The notes under the pieces: generated by a model
The model's input: the letters and a program-made list of their open reading frames with translations, nothing else
What the model was told of the DNA's origin: nothing
Databases searched by the model: none
Shown: positions 1 to 8,967 of the stretch, in pieces
How positions within the stretch are numbered: position 1 is the first letter of the stretch
Layout: each line of letters starts with the position of its first letter
Program-made: the position numbers and the translations under genes
Assembly: GCF_007829955.1 (NCBI RefSeq)
Contig: NZ_VIWX01000006.1
Location: forward strand, 62,001 to 126,000
Direction of reading: 5' to 3'
Source of the DNA: Saccharopolyspora dendranthemae
Lineage (GTDB): Bacteria > Actinomycetota > Actinomycetes > Mycobacteriales > Pseudonocardiaceae
Length of the DNA stretch: 64,000 nt

Positions 1-874
1 TCAGCAGAGTCACGCCCTCTTCCCTGATGCGGACGCGCGCGCTGCTCACGCCCTCGAGCGTGTAGACCACCTGCGCCGCGATCAGCCTGCGGGTTCCGTC
101 CGAGACCTCGCCCAGATCGCTGAGGTTGACCTCCATCGCGCCGTCCGCGGCCTCGGAGGCGTTGGTCTTGGGGTGCACTCCGGGCGGGATGGCGGTGCGC
201 ATCGCCTCGCGCATCCCTTCCGACGGCCCGGAGGTGAGCAGCTCGATGACCCGTCGCGGGACCGTGGCGACGGGCTGGGCCACCACGTAGCGCAGGTCGG
301 GTGCGACACCGGAGAGGTCGTGGTCGAGGAAGTACACGGGCACCGGGCGGAAGTTGCTGCTGAAGGACGTCTTGCTCACGACCAACCCGGGCGGCGGCGT
401 CGTGATCCGCCACTGGCCGTTGCCCTGGCGCTCCACCCGCACGTCCACGGTGAACTCACCGGTCTCCGGCACGAACGAGGAGTCGGCGAGCAGCCTGCCG
501 ACCCGATCGGCCCGCAGGGTCACCATCTGGACCCCTTCGGGCAGCGGCTGCGGCTGGACGGCCGGGATGGTGTCGACGTTCTCCACGATCAGCATGCCCG
601 GCGGCGGCGTCCAGTTGCGCTCGATCGACGGCGCCAGGTGCTTGCGAGCGGACTCGTGATTGCTGGTCGGCGAGGCGGCCTTGTCGACGAAGCTGCGCAC
701 GAGCGCCAGCGGGTCGATGTCGTCCGGCGGCGGGTTGATCGGGATGGTCGCGTTGCTGCCGTCGACCTCCTTGACCGCCTTGGGCTCGGAGCTCTCCGGG
801 ATCGAAGCGCACGCCGACACCGACAGCAGCAGAACCAGCAGTGCCGCCAGCCTGCGTGACCGGTGGGCGCCCAT
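1..874 (-). CDS. lpqB: LpqB lipoprotein, accessory to MtrAB (partial, C-terminus outside window)
   Basis: Lipoprotein that in mycobacteria modulates the MtrAB system from outside the membrane. About 291 residues are visible. A basic N-terminus and hydrophobic stretch end in the lipobox VSAC, so the mature protein should be lipid-anchored. The following sequence fits the GerMN-like region of LpqB. The ATG at 874 shares one base with the TGA of mtrB, which implies translational coupling, and GGAGG lies just upstream. The gene runs off the left edge, so the beta-propeller part is not seen. The identification rests on the invariant tmk-mtrA-mtrB-lpqB order and the signal peptide, and is quite secure. 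Confidence 0.93.
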   Translation of the reverse strand, partial: MGAHRSRRLAALLVLLLSVSACASIPESSEPKAVKEVDGSNATIPINPPPDDIDPLALVRSFVDKAASPTSNHESARKHLAPSIERNWTPPPGMLIVENVDTIPAVQPQPLPEGVQMVTLRADRVGRLLADSSFVPETGEFTVDVRVERQGNGQWRITTPPPGLVVSKTSFSSNFRPVPVYFLDHDLSGVAPDLRYVVAQPVATVPRRVIELLTSGPSEGMREAMRTAIPPGVHPKTNASEAADGAMEVNLSDLGEVSDGTRRLIAAQVVYTLEGVSSARVRIREEGVTLL

Positions 875-2619
875 CACTTCTCCTCCCAGGACTCTTCGGT
901 GAGCCGAGCCGGGCCCTGATCGCGGACCTCCTGCTCGCCCTCCCCTTCCGACGGCCGTTCCACGCTGGCGGCCAGCAAGGCTTCGGGTGCCGCGATGCGC
1001 CGGGTGCTGGGCAACGACAGCGGGCTGGTCTCGGGTTCCTTGCCGGGTTTGCGCGGCAGCGTGAGGCGGAAGCAGGAGCCTTCGCCGGGTTCTCCCCAGG
1101 CGTCGAGAGCTCCCGCGTGCAGGCGGGCGTCCTCCAGGCTGATCGACAGCCCGAGGCCGGTGCCGCCGCTGCGCCGGTTGCGGGAGGGGTCCGCGCGCCA
1201 GAAGCGGGTGAACACCAGCTCGGCCTCGCCGCTGCGCAATCCCACGCCGTAGTCCCGGACGGTGACGGCGACCGCTTGCTCGTTGCCGCCGAAGCGCAGC
1301 TCGACCGGGCCGCCCTCGGCGTGGTCGATCGCGTTCGCGACGAGGTTGCGCATGATGCGCTCGACGCGTCGGGCGTCGGCGACGAGGGCGAGGTCGGCGC
1401 CGTCCGGGGGCGGGAACACGCGGAGCTCGACCCCGCTGGTGTCGGCGATGGCGCGCACCGATTCGGCAGCGCGGTCGGCGATCTCGTGCAGGTCCAGCCG
1501 TTCGGCCGAGAGGTCGGCGACGCCGGCGTCGAGCCTGGAGATCTCCAGCAGGTCCGCCAGCAGCAGCTCGAACCGGTCGAGCTCGTCGACCAGCAGCTCG
1601 GTGGACCGGGACAGGCCGGGCGGGAACTCCTCGCGCGAGGCGTGCAGCACGTCCGCGGCCATCCGGACCGTGGTCAGCGGGGTGCGCAGCTCGTGCGAGA
1701 CGTCGGAGGTGAAGCGGCGCTGCAGCTGGCCGAACTCCTCGAGCTGCGTGATCTGCTGCTTGAGGCTGTCGGCCATCTCGTTGAAGGATTCGGCGAGCCG
1801 GGCCATGTCGTCCTCGCCGATCACCCGCATCCGCTTGTCCAGGTCGCCTTCGGCGAGCTGCTCGGCGGTCTGCGCCGCCTGCCGCACCGGGCGCACGACC
1901 TGGCGGGTCACCAGGTTGGTGATCGCCCCCAGCAGCGCCAGCAGGACGGCGGCGCTGACCAGCAGCGTCCGCTGCTGGCCCGCGAGGGTCTGCTGCTCGC
2001 CGGTGAGCGGGAACAGCAGGTACATCTGCAGCGGGCGGGTCGCGCTGGACACCGGGGTTCCGACGATCACCATCGTGACCGTCGCGTTGTCCCGCTGCAC
2101 CGTGTGGATCTTGGTGGCGAGCTGGCCGCGCTCGACGAACCCGCGCAGGTCTTCCGGCACGTCCCCGATGGGACCGGCGGCGGGCTGCTTGCTGCGGTCC
2201 CCGGGAGCGCGGCCGTCCACCAGCACCGCGGTGAACGCGCCCGCGGTGGTCTCGGAGGTGTGGCCGGAGGAGGAGGACGTGGTCAGCCGGTTCAGCGCGG
2301 CTTCCAGCTGTTCGGAGACGCTGTCGGAGTTGGGGTCGACGGCGGTGAGCTCGCGTTCCAGGACGTTCAGGCTCGCATCGGCCTGCGCGATCGCGCCCTG
2401 TTCCTTGGAGTCCAGCAGCTGCGAGGTGATCTGCCACTGCAGGACCATGCCCAGCACGATCACCACGGCGAGCGACAGGGCGAGCGTGCTGACGACGACG
2501 CGCAGCTGCATCGACCGCCGCCACAGCGCCTCGAACCGGTGCCAGCGAGTCCGCGTCTCCTCGCGGACGCGGCTGGTCAGCCCCCGCACCCAGCGGCTAT
2601 GACGCGTCCACACGCTCAC
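874..2619 (-). CDS. mtrB: MtrB sensor histidine kinase
   Basis: Membrane histidine kinase of the essential actinobacterial MtrAB system, which links cell division and wall metabolism to transcription. About 581 residues. TM1 lies near 39-62 and TM2 near 216-238, around an extracellular sensor region, followed by HAMP (about 238-291), the H-box DVSHELRTPL with His309, and the ATPase boxes including GGTGLGLSI. A C-terminal tail of about 70 residues after the ATPase domain is low-complexity and charged. The GTG at 2619 was chosen because AAGGA lies about 8 nt upstream and it removes an unlikely leader. The spacer to mtrA is 232 bp and contains a hairpin repeat. Confidence 0.96.
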   Translation of the reverse strand: MSVWTRHSRWVRGLTSRVREETRTRWHRFEALWRRSMQLRVVVSTLALSLAVVIVLGMVLQWQITSQLLDSKEQGAIAQADASLNVLERELTAVDPNSDSVSEQLEAALNRLTTSSSSGHTSETTAGAFTAVLVDGRAPGDRSKQPAAGPIGDVPEDLRGFVERGQLATKIHTVQRDNATVTMVIVGTPVSSATRPLQMYLLFPLTGEQQTLAGQQRTLLVSAAVLLALLGAITNLVTRQVVRPVRQAAQTAEQLAEGDLDKRMRVIGEDDMARLAESFNEMADSLKQQITQLEEFGQLQRRFTSDVSHELRTPLTTVRMAADVLHASREEFPPGLSRSTELLVDELDRFELLLADLLEISRLDAGVADLSAERLDLHEIADRAAESVRAIADTSGVELRVFPPPDGADLALVADARRVERIMRNLVANAIDHAEGGPVELRFGGNEQAVAVTVRDYGVGLRSGEAELVFTRFWRADPSRNRRSGGTGLGLSISLEDARLHAGALDAWGEPGEGSCFRLTLPRKPGKEPETSPLSLPSTRRIAAPEALLAASVERPSEGEGEQEVRDQGPARLTEESWEEK

Positions 2620-2717
2620 CGCATCCGTCCTTCGCGCAGCACTGTTCCAAAACCACGTGCAAGCGGCGGAGCCGCTTTCTCCGTGCCCCACCCTGTCAGC
2701 TGGCACCGCCGCGGGTT

Positions 2718-2830
2718 CTCACACGTCGTCTGGCGAGTACGCCGCGACGCCGTGTATTGGCATACAAAAGGAGTGGCGCACGGAGTCCAGACGGCGTGTG
2801 AGGTTCCGCCACCCGCACCGCCAAGCAAGA
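2718..2830 (-). repeat. Hairpin repeat in the mtrA-mtrB spacer
   Basis: Two features overlap here. First, 2718-2733 and 2787-2802 form a 16-bp stem (CTCACACG..CGTCTGG against CCAGACG..CGTGTGAG) with a single T/G wobble and a 53-nt loop region. Second, read on the minus strand, 2830 to 2761 aligns without gaps to 43799-43868 at about 56 of 70 identical positions, including the shared blocks GCGGAACCT, CTCCGTGCGCCAC and TGTATG. Both copies precede a gene in the same orientation. The element could be a mobile repeat, a processing site or a shared promoter; its function is not known. Confidence 0.7.
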
Positions 2831-2851
2831 CGAGCGCGGAACTTCAGGAAA

Positions 2852-3538
2852 TCACGGAGGGCCTGCCTTGTAGCCGACTCCGCGGACCGTGAGGACGACC
2901 TCCGGGCGTTCCGGGTCCCGCTCGACCTTGGAGCGCAGGCGCTGCACGTGCACGTTGACCAGGCGGGTGTCGGCGGCGTGCCGGTAGCCCCACACCTGCT
3001 CGAGCAGGACCTCGCGGGTGAAGACCTGGCGCGGCTTGCGGGCGAGCGCGACCAGCAGGTCGAACTCCAGCGGGGTCAGCGCGATGGGCTGGCCGTCGCG
3101 GGTGACCTCGTGGCCGGGCACGTCGATGATCACGTCGCCGATGGTGAGCACCTCGGCCGGCTCGGCGTCGGTGCGTCGCAGGCGGGCGCGCAGCCGGGCG
3201 ACGAGCTCCTTCGGCTTGAAGGGCTTGACCATGTAGTCGTCGGCACCGGATTCCAGGCCGAGGACGACGTCGACGGTGTCGCTCTTCGCGGTGAGCATGA
3301 CGATGGGCACCACGGACTCGGTCCGGATCGCCTTGCAAACGTCGATGCCGTTCATGCCGGGCAGCATCAGGTCCAGCAGGACCAGATCGGGTTTGAGCTC
3401 ACGCAAGGCGGGCATCGCCTTGGTGCCGTCGCTGACGACGGCGGTCTCGAACCCCTCTCCCCGGAGCACGATGGTCAGCATTTCGGCCAGGGCCGGATCA
3501 TCGTCCACCACGAGCACGCGTGCCTTCATGCGCCACAT
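2852..3538 (-). CDS. mtrA: MtrA response regulator (OmpR family)
   Basis: DNA-binding response regulator partnered with MtrB. The receiver domain has the acidic pocket VVDDD and phospho-acceptor Asp56 in LLDLMLPG. The C-terminal winged helix carries the LTPLEFDLL and VWGYRHAADTRLVNVHVQRLR motifs typical of MtrA, and ends in GVGYKAGPP. The ATG at 3538 gives 228 residues, the length of the mycobacterial protein, and an equivalent N-terminus (MWRM for MDTM). An in-frame ATG at 3529 is the alternative. tmk lies 130 bp upstream. Identification is secure from sequence and context. Confidence 0.97.
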   Translation of the reverse strand: MWRMKARVLVVDDDPALAEMLTIVLRGEGFETAVVSDGTKAMPALRELKPDLVLLDLMLPGMNGIDVCKAIRTESVVPIVMLTAKSDTVDVVLGLESGADDYMVKPFKPKELVARLRARLRRTDAEPAEVLTIGDVIIDVPGHEVTRDGQPIALTPLEFDLLVALARKPRQVFTREVLLEQVWGYRHAADTRLVNVHVQRLRSKVERDPERPEVVLTVRGVGYKAGPP

Positions 3539-3668
3539 CGTTGCACTTGTCACTTGGAGTCCGTGCATCCACCCGCCGGGTGTCGTCGCAGGTCGCGAAC
3601 TCGACGCCGGTTCAGCTCAACCGGTACCACCGAATGGAGCATCGATGTTGTGGTCTCGGCTTCAACCT

Positions 3669-4313
3669 TCAGCCCCGCACGTGCTCGTCGACGAGGACCG
3701 AGAAATCGACGTCGGCGACTCCGTCGACGACCACCCAGGGAGTCCACCAGTCCGCGTCGGCGAGTTCCGAGTAGACCTCGGCGCAGCGCTGCTGGAGCGA
3801 ACTGTCGGATTCGAAGCGGTCGCGTCCGCGGTCGGCTTCGGTCCGCTCGCGGTGCTCGGCGCGACCCGCCGCGACATCAGCGGGCACCCGGAGCAGGATC
3901 TGCAGGTCGGGCTCGGGCAGGCCGAACCGGGTGATCTCCAGGTCGCGGACCCAGGACACGAAATCCCCGTCGGCGTGCTCGTGCAACCGCGCGGCGCCGT
4001 AGGCCGCGTTGGAGGCGACGTAGCGATCGAGCAGCACGACGTCGTGGGCGTCGAGCTCGGCGCGCAGCGCGTCGGCCGCCGCCCTGCGGTCGAGCGCGTA
4101 GAGGACGGCCATCCCGTGCACGGAGGAACCGAGGTCTCCGTGCCGGCCGCGCAGCGCTTCAGCGACGAGTTCGGCGTGCACGTCCTCGGTGTAGCGCGGG
4201 AAAGCCGCGCTCGACACCGCGCACCCGCGCGCTGTCAGTTCGGCGGTGATCCCCCGGGCGAGCGTGCGCTTGCCGGCCCCGTCCAGTCCCTCGATGACGA
4301 TGAGTCGTCCCAC
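3669..4313 (-). CDS. tmk: Thymidylate kinase
   Basis: Phosphorylates dTMP to dTDP in the cytoplasm. The N-terminal P-loop reads IEGLDGAGKRT, in which Lys-Arg-Thr follows GAG as in the mycobacterial enzyme. A DR-type motif appears in LLDRYVASNAAY. The GTG at 4313 gives 214 residues, equal to the mycobacterial protein; longer upstream frames add sequence that does not look like the family. The usual mycobacterial neighbour sahH is not next to it here. It is probably the first gene of the tmk-mtrA-mtrB-lpqB strand group, though the 130-bp gap allows a separate mtrA promoter. Confidence 0.95.
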   Translation of the reverse strand: MGRLIVIEGLDGAGKRTLARGITAELTARGCAVSSAAFPRYTEDVHAELVAEALRGRHGDLGSSVHGMAVLYALDRRAAADALRAELDAHDVVLLDRYVASNAAYGAARLHEHADGDFVSWVRDLEITRFGLPEPDLQILLRVPADVAAGRAEHRERTEADRGRDRFESDSSLQQRCAEVYSELADADWWTPWVVVDGVADVDFSVLVDEHVRG

Positions 4314-4511
4314 GTCGGAAACGGTAGCCCAACGGCGAGAACGGGGTGCCGACCGCTTTCCTCCGACGCGGCGCCGCGCTGCAAAACGCGCGAATTCATG
4401 ACATCCCCTGCCGGGACGATCACAATCGTTCCCGTAGAGGTCGCCATGAGTGGGTCCGCGATGGAGAATCACCACGGCGTTGGATGATCACGAACTGCTC
4501 GGGAGGATCCT
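4314..4511. promoter_or_regulatory. Divergent intergenic region, tmk / membrane hydrolase
   Basis: About 200 bp between divergent starts, so promoters for both genes must lie here or nearby. An imperfect inverted repeat (GGGACGAT at 4413-4420 against ATCGTTCCC at 4425-4433, one-base bulge) is the only symmetrical sequence noticed. It could be an operator but nothing else supports that. GGGAGGA at 4501-4507 is the ribosome-binding site of the plus-strand gene. Confidence 0.35.
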
Positions 4512-7220
4512 GTGCAAGTACCCGGGCCCGACACCCGCGTCGTCGAGCTGCGCGTGCACGGAATTCTCGGCACGACCGGCGACGAACTGACCGATTCGGT
4601 CGCGTCCGTGGACGTCGCCGGAGACGGCGTGGGACGCATCATGCGGCCGGCTGACCGGCTGCGCCGTCCGGTCCCGGGCCCGATGCTCACCGCAGGCGAC
4701 CGCTCGGTCCCCCGGATCGTCGAGGGCTACGTGTGGGGCGCGATGACCTCCGGCGGCCTGGCGAAGGCGACCTGGGCTCTGCTGTTCCCGTTCGCGCTGG
4801 CCAACATGGCGCACTGGATGCTGCCGCCGACGCGGACCGAGAACCCGGCCAGCAGGCTGCTGGGCTCGGCCTTGCGCGGGCTGATGCGGATTTCCGCGCT
4901 GCTGCTGACGATGCTGCTGGTCGCCCAGCTGACCGTGATCACACTGGATCTCGTCGCCGCGCAGTGCCTCTCGCCGGGCTCGGAGTGCCTGAGTTTCGTG
5001 CCCGCCGCGCTGCGCGGTCTCGACGTGCTGCGCTCGGTCGTCCTGCTGCTGCCGGTGGTGCTCGTGGTGCTGCTCATGCACCGGCTGTCCACTGTGTCCT
5101 GGAGGGTGGCCGCACCGAAGAACGACAGTCCGCAGCACTCCGCGCTCGCGCCGATGCTGCCGGGCGAGAACGTGGTGTCCGATCCGGACACCCCGGCGCT
5201 GCGGGCGCTGCACGTGACGGCTGCTCTGTCCACTGTGGCGCTGGTGGCGCTGGGCGGGCCGCTGGCTCCCAGCTTCGACCCGCGCTGGCTGGTCGCCGCC
5301 GCGCTGCTTCTCACCTCGGTGGTCGGCAGCGCCGGACTGGACGACCCGGCCGGGATGCGGGAGACCAGCAAGGTCTTCCGGGCCCTGCTCGGGCGGCGGG
5401 CGAGGCAGGTGCTGATGTCCGTCGGCGGCGTTCTCGTCGCGTCCGTCGCGCTGCTGCCGGGCGAGCTGACCGGCGCGCTGCCGGGGTCCGGCGCGACGAT
5501 CGACACGATCACCGCGCTGCTGGTGCTGAGCTGCGGGGCGGTCGCCGTGCTGCTCGTTCCGGCGTCGCTGCTGGCGCGGGCCGAGTGGAAGTCCTCCCCG
5601 AAGCACCTGCGCCCGTGGGCCGGTGGCTGGATGAGCGCGCCGGTGCTGATGCTGGCGGCCATGCTCGGCAACGGTTTCGGAGCCGGGCTGGCGCTCAGCG
5701 TCCGGGAGACGTTGAGCGCGCCGCAATCCCCCGGTGCCGCTCCGCTGGTGCTGCCCGCCGCGTTCGACGACGTGACGATCTTCTGGGGCGTGGCCGTGGT
5801 GCTGATAGCGGCATCGCTGCTGGTGGCGGTGCCGTTGCTGCTCATCCGCCGGTTCCGGCGCAGCGAGGACGACGACCCGATCCCGGACGAGGTCGCGCTG
5901 CTGCACGCGGGCCGCAAGGAGGATCAGCGGAAGGCCGCGAGCGCATGGAAGTTCGCCGACCTCCAACGCCGCTACTCGCACCAGTTCTTCCTGGTGATCG
6001 CCGGTGTCCTGACGATCAGCACCGCGGCGAGCCTGATCGCCCGGTTCGCCGGGGTGCCGCAGATCGGCTGGTTGAGCGCGATCGGCGTGGTCGCTCTCGC
6101 CGGCCTGGCGGTCGGCTTGCTGCGCATGGTGTTCCTGGCCGCGACCAAGCGGGACACCGCGCGCGTGCTGGGCGTGCTGGGTGACCTGGCGTTGTTCTGG
6201 CCGCGCGAGGCGCACCCGGTGGTGCCGCCGTGCTACGCGCTGAAGGTCATCCCGGAGCTCGCCGACCGTGCCGCCGAGCACCTGGCGGACCCGAACACGC
6301 GCGTGGTGCTGGTCGGGCACAGTCAGGGCAGCCTGCTCGCCGCCGTGGCCGCCGCGCGGTTGCTGGAGAAACTGCCCGAGCAGGATCGCGAGCGCGTCGG
6401 CCTGGTGACGGCGGGTTCGCAGCTGCAGTGGGCCTACCCGCGCGCTTTCCCCGGCGTGGTGCCGCATTCGGCGCTGCGGGATCTGGCAGGCGGGCTGGGT
6501 CATCGGTGGCGTTCGCTGTGCCGCGGCACGGATCCGCTGGGCGGCGCCGTGACCACCTGGAACCGGCAGGTCTACAACGGGATGCTGATCGGCGTCGGGA
6601 TGCGCAGCGACGGCACCGAAGGTCCTCTGCCCGCAGCGACTCGCGGGCCGACGGGGGCCTTGGTGCTCGGGGGCGATCACTGGTTGCCGGATCCGCAGCG
6701 GGGTCCGTTCTCCTGCCGCCGCTGGGTTCCGGGCGTGCTGGGGCACTCCGACTACAGCGGTGATCCGGAGTGGGACCGCGCGGTGGCGATGGCGGCGGGG
6801 CTGGAGCGTCCGGTTCGCGGCGCGGCGCTGCCGCTGTCGACGCCGGAGGCGCCGCAGATCCCGTCCGCACCCGACCCGCACCTGTTCGGTTCCAGGCCCG
6901 CGTTCTCGCCTCAGGGCGATGACGGCGGTTCGATCGGCGACTCGGTGGAGGACTTGCCCCGGCGCCCTGCGGAGGACTCCGCGACCCGGCGCATCAAGTC
7001 GGATCCCCCGGAGCGCGAGGCCCCGGCCGAGGCCGAGGTCCCGGAGCAGCCGGTGCACGAGCAGCCGACTCCCGAGCCGGCCTCGGAGACTCCGGGACTA
7101 CCCGCCCAGCAGGATTCCGAGCCCCGCTCGGAGCCCTCGGTCCTCCCGGAGATCACCGAGCCCAGGGGCCGCATCGCCCCGTGGGAGCGAGGCGCTTCCC
7201 TCCGCTCCACCGACACCTGA
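4512..7220 (+). CDS. Large membrane protein with interrupted alpha/beta-hydrolase domain
   Basis: A 902-residue protein of a family seen in actinobacteria, with no assigned function. The N-terminus has RVHGILGTTGDEL (RVHG 14-17), resembling the first strand and oxyanion loop of a lipase. Several hydrophobic segments follow between about 75 and 560. Then comes the nucleophile elbow VGHSQGS (Ser604), and further on GTDPLGG and GHSDYSGDP, which could supply the acid and histidine. The last 120 residues are acidic and proline-rich. I infer a membrane-bound serine hydrolase whose fold is split by the membrane region. The GTG start has GGGAGGA 5-11 nt upstream. The substrate is unknown. Confidence 0.75.
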   Translation: MQVPGPDTRVVELRVHGILGTTGDELTDSVASVDVAGDGVGRIMRPADRLRRPVPGPMLTAGDRSVPRIVEGYVWGAMTSGGLAKATWALLFPFALANMAHWMLPPTRTENPASRLLGSALRGLMRISALLLTMLLVAQLTVITLDLVAAQCLSPGSECLSFVPAALRGLDVLRSVVLLLPVVLVVLLMHRLSTVSWRVAAPKNDSPQHSALAPMLPGENVVSDPDTPALRALHVTAALSTVALVALGGPLAPSFDPRWLVAAALLLTSVVGSAGLDDPAGMRETSKVFRALLGRRARQVLMSVGGVLVASVALLPGELTGALPGSGATIDTITALLVLSCGAVAVLLVPASLLARAEWKSSPKHLRPWAGGWMSAPVLMLAAMLGNGFGAGLALSVRETLSAPQSPGAAPLVLPAAFDDVTIFWGVAVVLIAASLLVAVPLLLIRRFRRSEDDDPIPDEVALLHAGRKEDQRKAASAWKFADLQRRYSHQFFLVIAGVLTISTAASLIARFAGVPQIGWLSAIGVVALAGLAVGLLRMVFLAATKRDTARVLGVLGDLALFWPREAHPVVPPCYALKVIPELADRAAEHLADPNTRVVLVGHSQGSLLAAVAAARLLEKLPEQDRERVGLVTAGSQLQWAYPRAFPGVVPHSALRDLAGGLGHRWRSLCRGTDPLGGAVTTWNRQVYNGMLIGVGMRSDGTEGPLPAATRGPTGALVLGGDHWLPDPQRGPFSCRRWVPGVLGHSDYSGDPEWDRAVAMAAGLERPVRGAALPLSTPEAPQIPSAPDPHLFGSRPAFSPQGDDGGSIGDSVEDLPRRPAEDSATRRIKSDPPEREAPAEAEVPEQPVHEQPTPEPASETPGLPAQQDSEPRSEPSVLPEITEPRGRIAPWERGASLRSTDT

Positions 7221-7262
7221 CCCGAAAGCCCTTCCTGGCTGGTCACGTTGCTTCCGAGCGTT

Positions 7263-7344
7263 ACCAGGTCCCAGTTTTAGTCCAAACCGAGCCATGATCA
7301 TGCCCGAAATGTCGGCTCAGTTATGACTAAAACTGGGACCTGGT
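7263..7344 (-). repeat. 82-bp element with 20-bp inverted ends, copy A
   Basis: Ends are perfect 20-bp inverted repeats: ACCAGGTCCCAGTTTTAGTC at 7263-7282 and its reverse complement at 7325-7344. The 42-nt centre includes the palindrome CATGATCATG and the small hairpin CCGAAATGTCGG. The AT-rich arm core stands out from its surroundings. Two further copies of the same length lie at 33816 and 62578, in the opposite orientation to this one. It starts 42 bp after the stop codon of the membrane hydrolase. It could be a miniature inverted-repeat element or a REP-like terminator; no target-site duplication is evident. Confidence 0.85.
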
Positions 7345-7350
7345 GAGACG

Positions 7351-7381
7351 ACGCTCCCCCCGCGCGGTGCGTGGGGAGCGT
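7351..7381. terminator. GC-rich hairpin
   Basis: A 9-bp perfect inverted repeat, ACGCTCCCC at 7351-7359 and GGGGAGCGT at 7373-7381, with a 13-nt loop. It lies between convergent genes (membrane hydrolase and permease). A T-tract is absent, so it would be a stem-only terminator of the kind common in actinobacteria, or a processing structure. Confidence 0.55.
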
Positions 7382-7401
7382 GTTGCGGGGCTTGGACGCA
7401 G

Positions 7402-7439
7402 AAGAGCGGCGCCGCCCCTTCCGGGGTGGCGCCGCTCTT
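7402..7439. terminator. Bidirectional intrinsic terminator
   Basis: AAGAGCGGCGCC (7402-7413) pairs perfectly with GGCGCCGCTCTT (7428-7439), and the inside can pair further (GCCCC with GGGGT), giving a very stable stem. It lies 16 bp beyond the stop of the minus-strand permease and also downstream of the plus-strand hydrolase, so it can serve both. Confidence 0.8.
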
Positions 7440-7455
7440 GTGCGTGGTGCGCGGG

Positions 7456-8967
7456 CTAGCTGGTGACCGAGCCGCCGTTGGCGACGTCACCCTCGCGGCC
7501 GAGGCGCGAGTGCGACCGGCCGTAGAGGAAGTAGATCACCACACCGGCGATCATCCAGACCACGAACCGGACCCAGGTCAGGGCGGTCAGGTTCAGCATC
7601 AGCCACATGCAGGCCAGGATCGCCAGGATCGGCACGAACGGGACCAGCGGAGCGCGGAAACCGCGCGGCAGGTCCGGTCGCGTCCGCCGCAGCACGATCA
7701 CGCCCAGCGAGACCAGGATGAACGCGAACAGCGTGCCGACGTTGACCATCTCCTCCAGCTTGTCAGCCGGGAAGAAGGCAGCGGCCAGGACGACCACGAT
7801 GCCGACCAGGACGGTCGCGCGCGCCGGGGTGCCGGTCTTCGAGGTCTTGGCGAGGCTCTTGGGCATCAGACCGTCACGCGACATGGCGAACAGCACGCGG
7901 GTCTGACCCAGCAGCAGCACCATGACCACAGTGGTCAGACCTGCCAGCGCGCCGAACGAGATGATCGCCGCCGCCCAGGTGACGCCGTGAATCGCGAACG
8001 CGGTGGCCAACGTGGAGCGGGTGCCGTCCTCGGCGGTGGCCAGGTCGGTGTAGGGCACCATGCCCGTGACCACCAGCGCGACCGCGACGTAGAGGACCGT
8101 GACGATCACGAGGCTGCCGAGGATGCCGCGCGGCGCGTTCTTCTGCGGGTTCTTGGTCTCCTCCGCGGTGGTCGCGACGATGTCGAAACCGATGAACGCG
8201 AAGAACACGAGGGAGGCACCGGCCAGCAGGCCGAACATGCCGTAGGTGCTGGTCTGACCGCCGAGGATCAGCGACAGCAGGGACTGCTCGATGGCCGGGC
8301 TGTCCTCAGTGGCCTGCTCGGCCGGCGGGATGAACGGCGTGTAGTTGTCGGCGTTGATGTAGGCGAGGCCGACCACGATCACCAGCAGCACGACGGCCAC
8401 CTTGATGATGGTGATGACCAGCGAGACCCGCGCCGACAGCTTCGTGCCGACCGCCAGCAGCGTCGAGAGCACGACGACCAGGAGCAGCGCGCCCCAGTCG
8501 AACTGGAGCGGTCCGAGCGGCAGCACGGTGGGCACGCTCAGCCCGACGAGCTTGAACACTTCCTCCAGGTACACCGACCAGCCCTTGGAGACGGCGGCAG
8601 CGGCGACCGCGAACTCCAGGATCAGGTCCCAGCCGATGATCCAGGCGATGAACTCGCCGAAGGTCGCGTAGGAGTAGGTGTAGGCGCTCCCGGCGACCGG
8701 CACCGTCGAGGCGAACTCGGCGTAGCACAGCGCGGCGAGACCGCAGGCGATCGCGGAGAGCACGAAGGCGAGCGAGACCGACGGTCCGGAGACGTCACCC
8801 GCCGTGCGTGCCGCGAGCGTGAAGATGCCGGCACCGATGACGACCGATACGCCGAAGACGATCAGGTCCCAGGTGCCTAGATTTTTGCGAAGTTTGGTGT
8901 CCGGCTCGTCGGTGTCGAGAATGGATTGCTCTACCGACTTGGTTCGCCACAGCCCAGTGCCTGGCAC
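7456..8967 (-). CDS. Amino-acid permease (APC superfamily, cationic amino-acid type)
   Basis: A polytopic inner-membrane transporter of about 503 residues with roughly 12-14 hydrophobic helices. After an N-terminal cytoplasmic segment comes the signature FGVSVVIGAGIFTL (about 38-51), the unwound TM1 motif GAGIF of the APC superfamily. The conserved EETKNPQKNAPRGI segment lies in the middle, as in YfnA/CAT-type transporters. The GTG at 8967 was chosen because GAGGAGG lies 5 nt upstream; the longer frame adds an unsupported leader. It is probably proton-coupled uptake of an amino acid; the substrate cannot be read from sequence. A strong hairpin follows the stop. Confidence 0.88.
   Translation of the reverse strand: MPGTGLWRTKSVEQSILDTDEPDTKLRKNLGTWDLIVFGVSVVIGAGIFTLAARTAGDVSGPSVSLAFVLSAIACGLAALCYAEFASTVPVAGSAYTYSYATFGEFIAWIIGWDLILEFAVAAAAVSKGWSVYLEEVFKLVGLSVPTVLPLGPLQFDWGALLLVVVLSTLLAVGTKLSARVSLVITIIKVAVVLLVIVVGLAYINADNYTPFIPPAEQATEDSPAIEQSLLSLILGGQTSTYGMFGLLAGASLVFFAFIGFDIVATTAEETKNPQKNAPRGILGSLVIVTVLYVAVALVVTGMVPYTDLATAEDGTRSTLATAFAIHGVTWAAAIISFGALAGLTTVVMVLLLGQTRVLFAMSRDGLMPKSLAKTSKTGTPARATVLVGIVVVLAAAFFPADKLEEMVNVGTLFAFILVSLGVIVLRRTRPDLPRGFRAPLVPFVPILAILACMWLMLNLTALTWVRFVVWMIAGVVIYFLYGRSHSRLGREGDVANGGSVTS

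Noticed and set aside
841..2892. Open frame of 683 codons on the plus strand opposite mtrB
   Set aside because: The minus strand encodes a complete MtrB; the plus frame is a GC shadow.
4488..7058. Open frame of 856 codons on the minus strand opposite the membrane hydrolase
   Set aside because: Low-complexity composition, no homology blocks; the plus-strand gene has RVHG, GHSQG and a good ribosome-binding site.
7098..7301. Small frame running through repeat copy A, with a related peptide also readable in copies B and C
   Set aside because: The peptide similarity only reflects the shared DNA of the 82-bp element; frames have no common start or ribosome-binding site.
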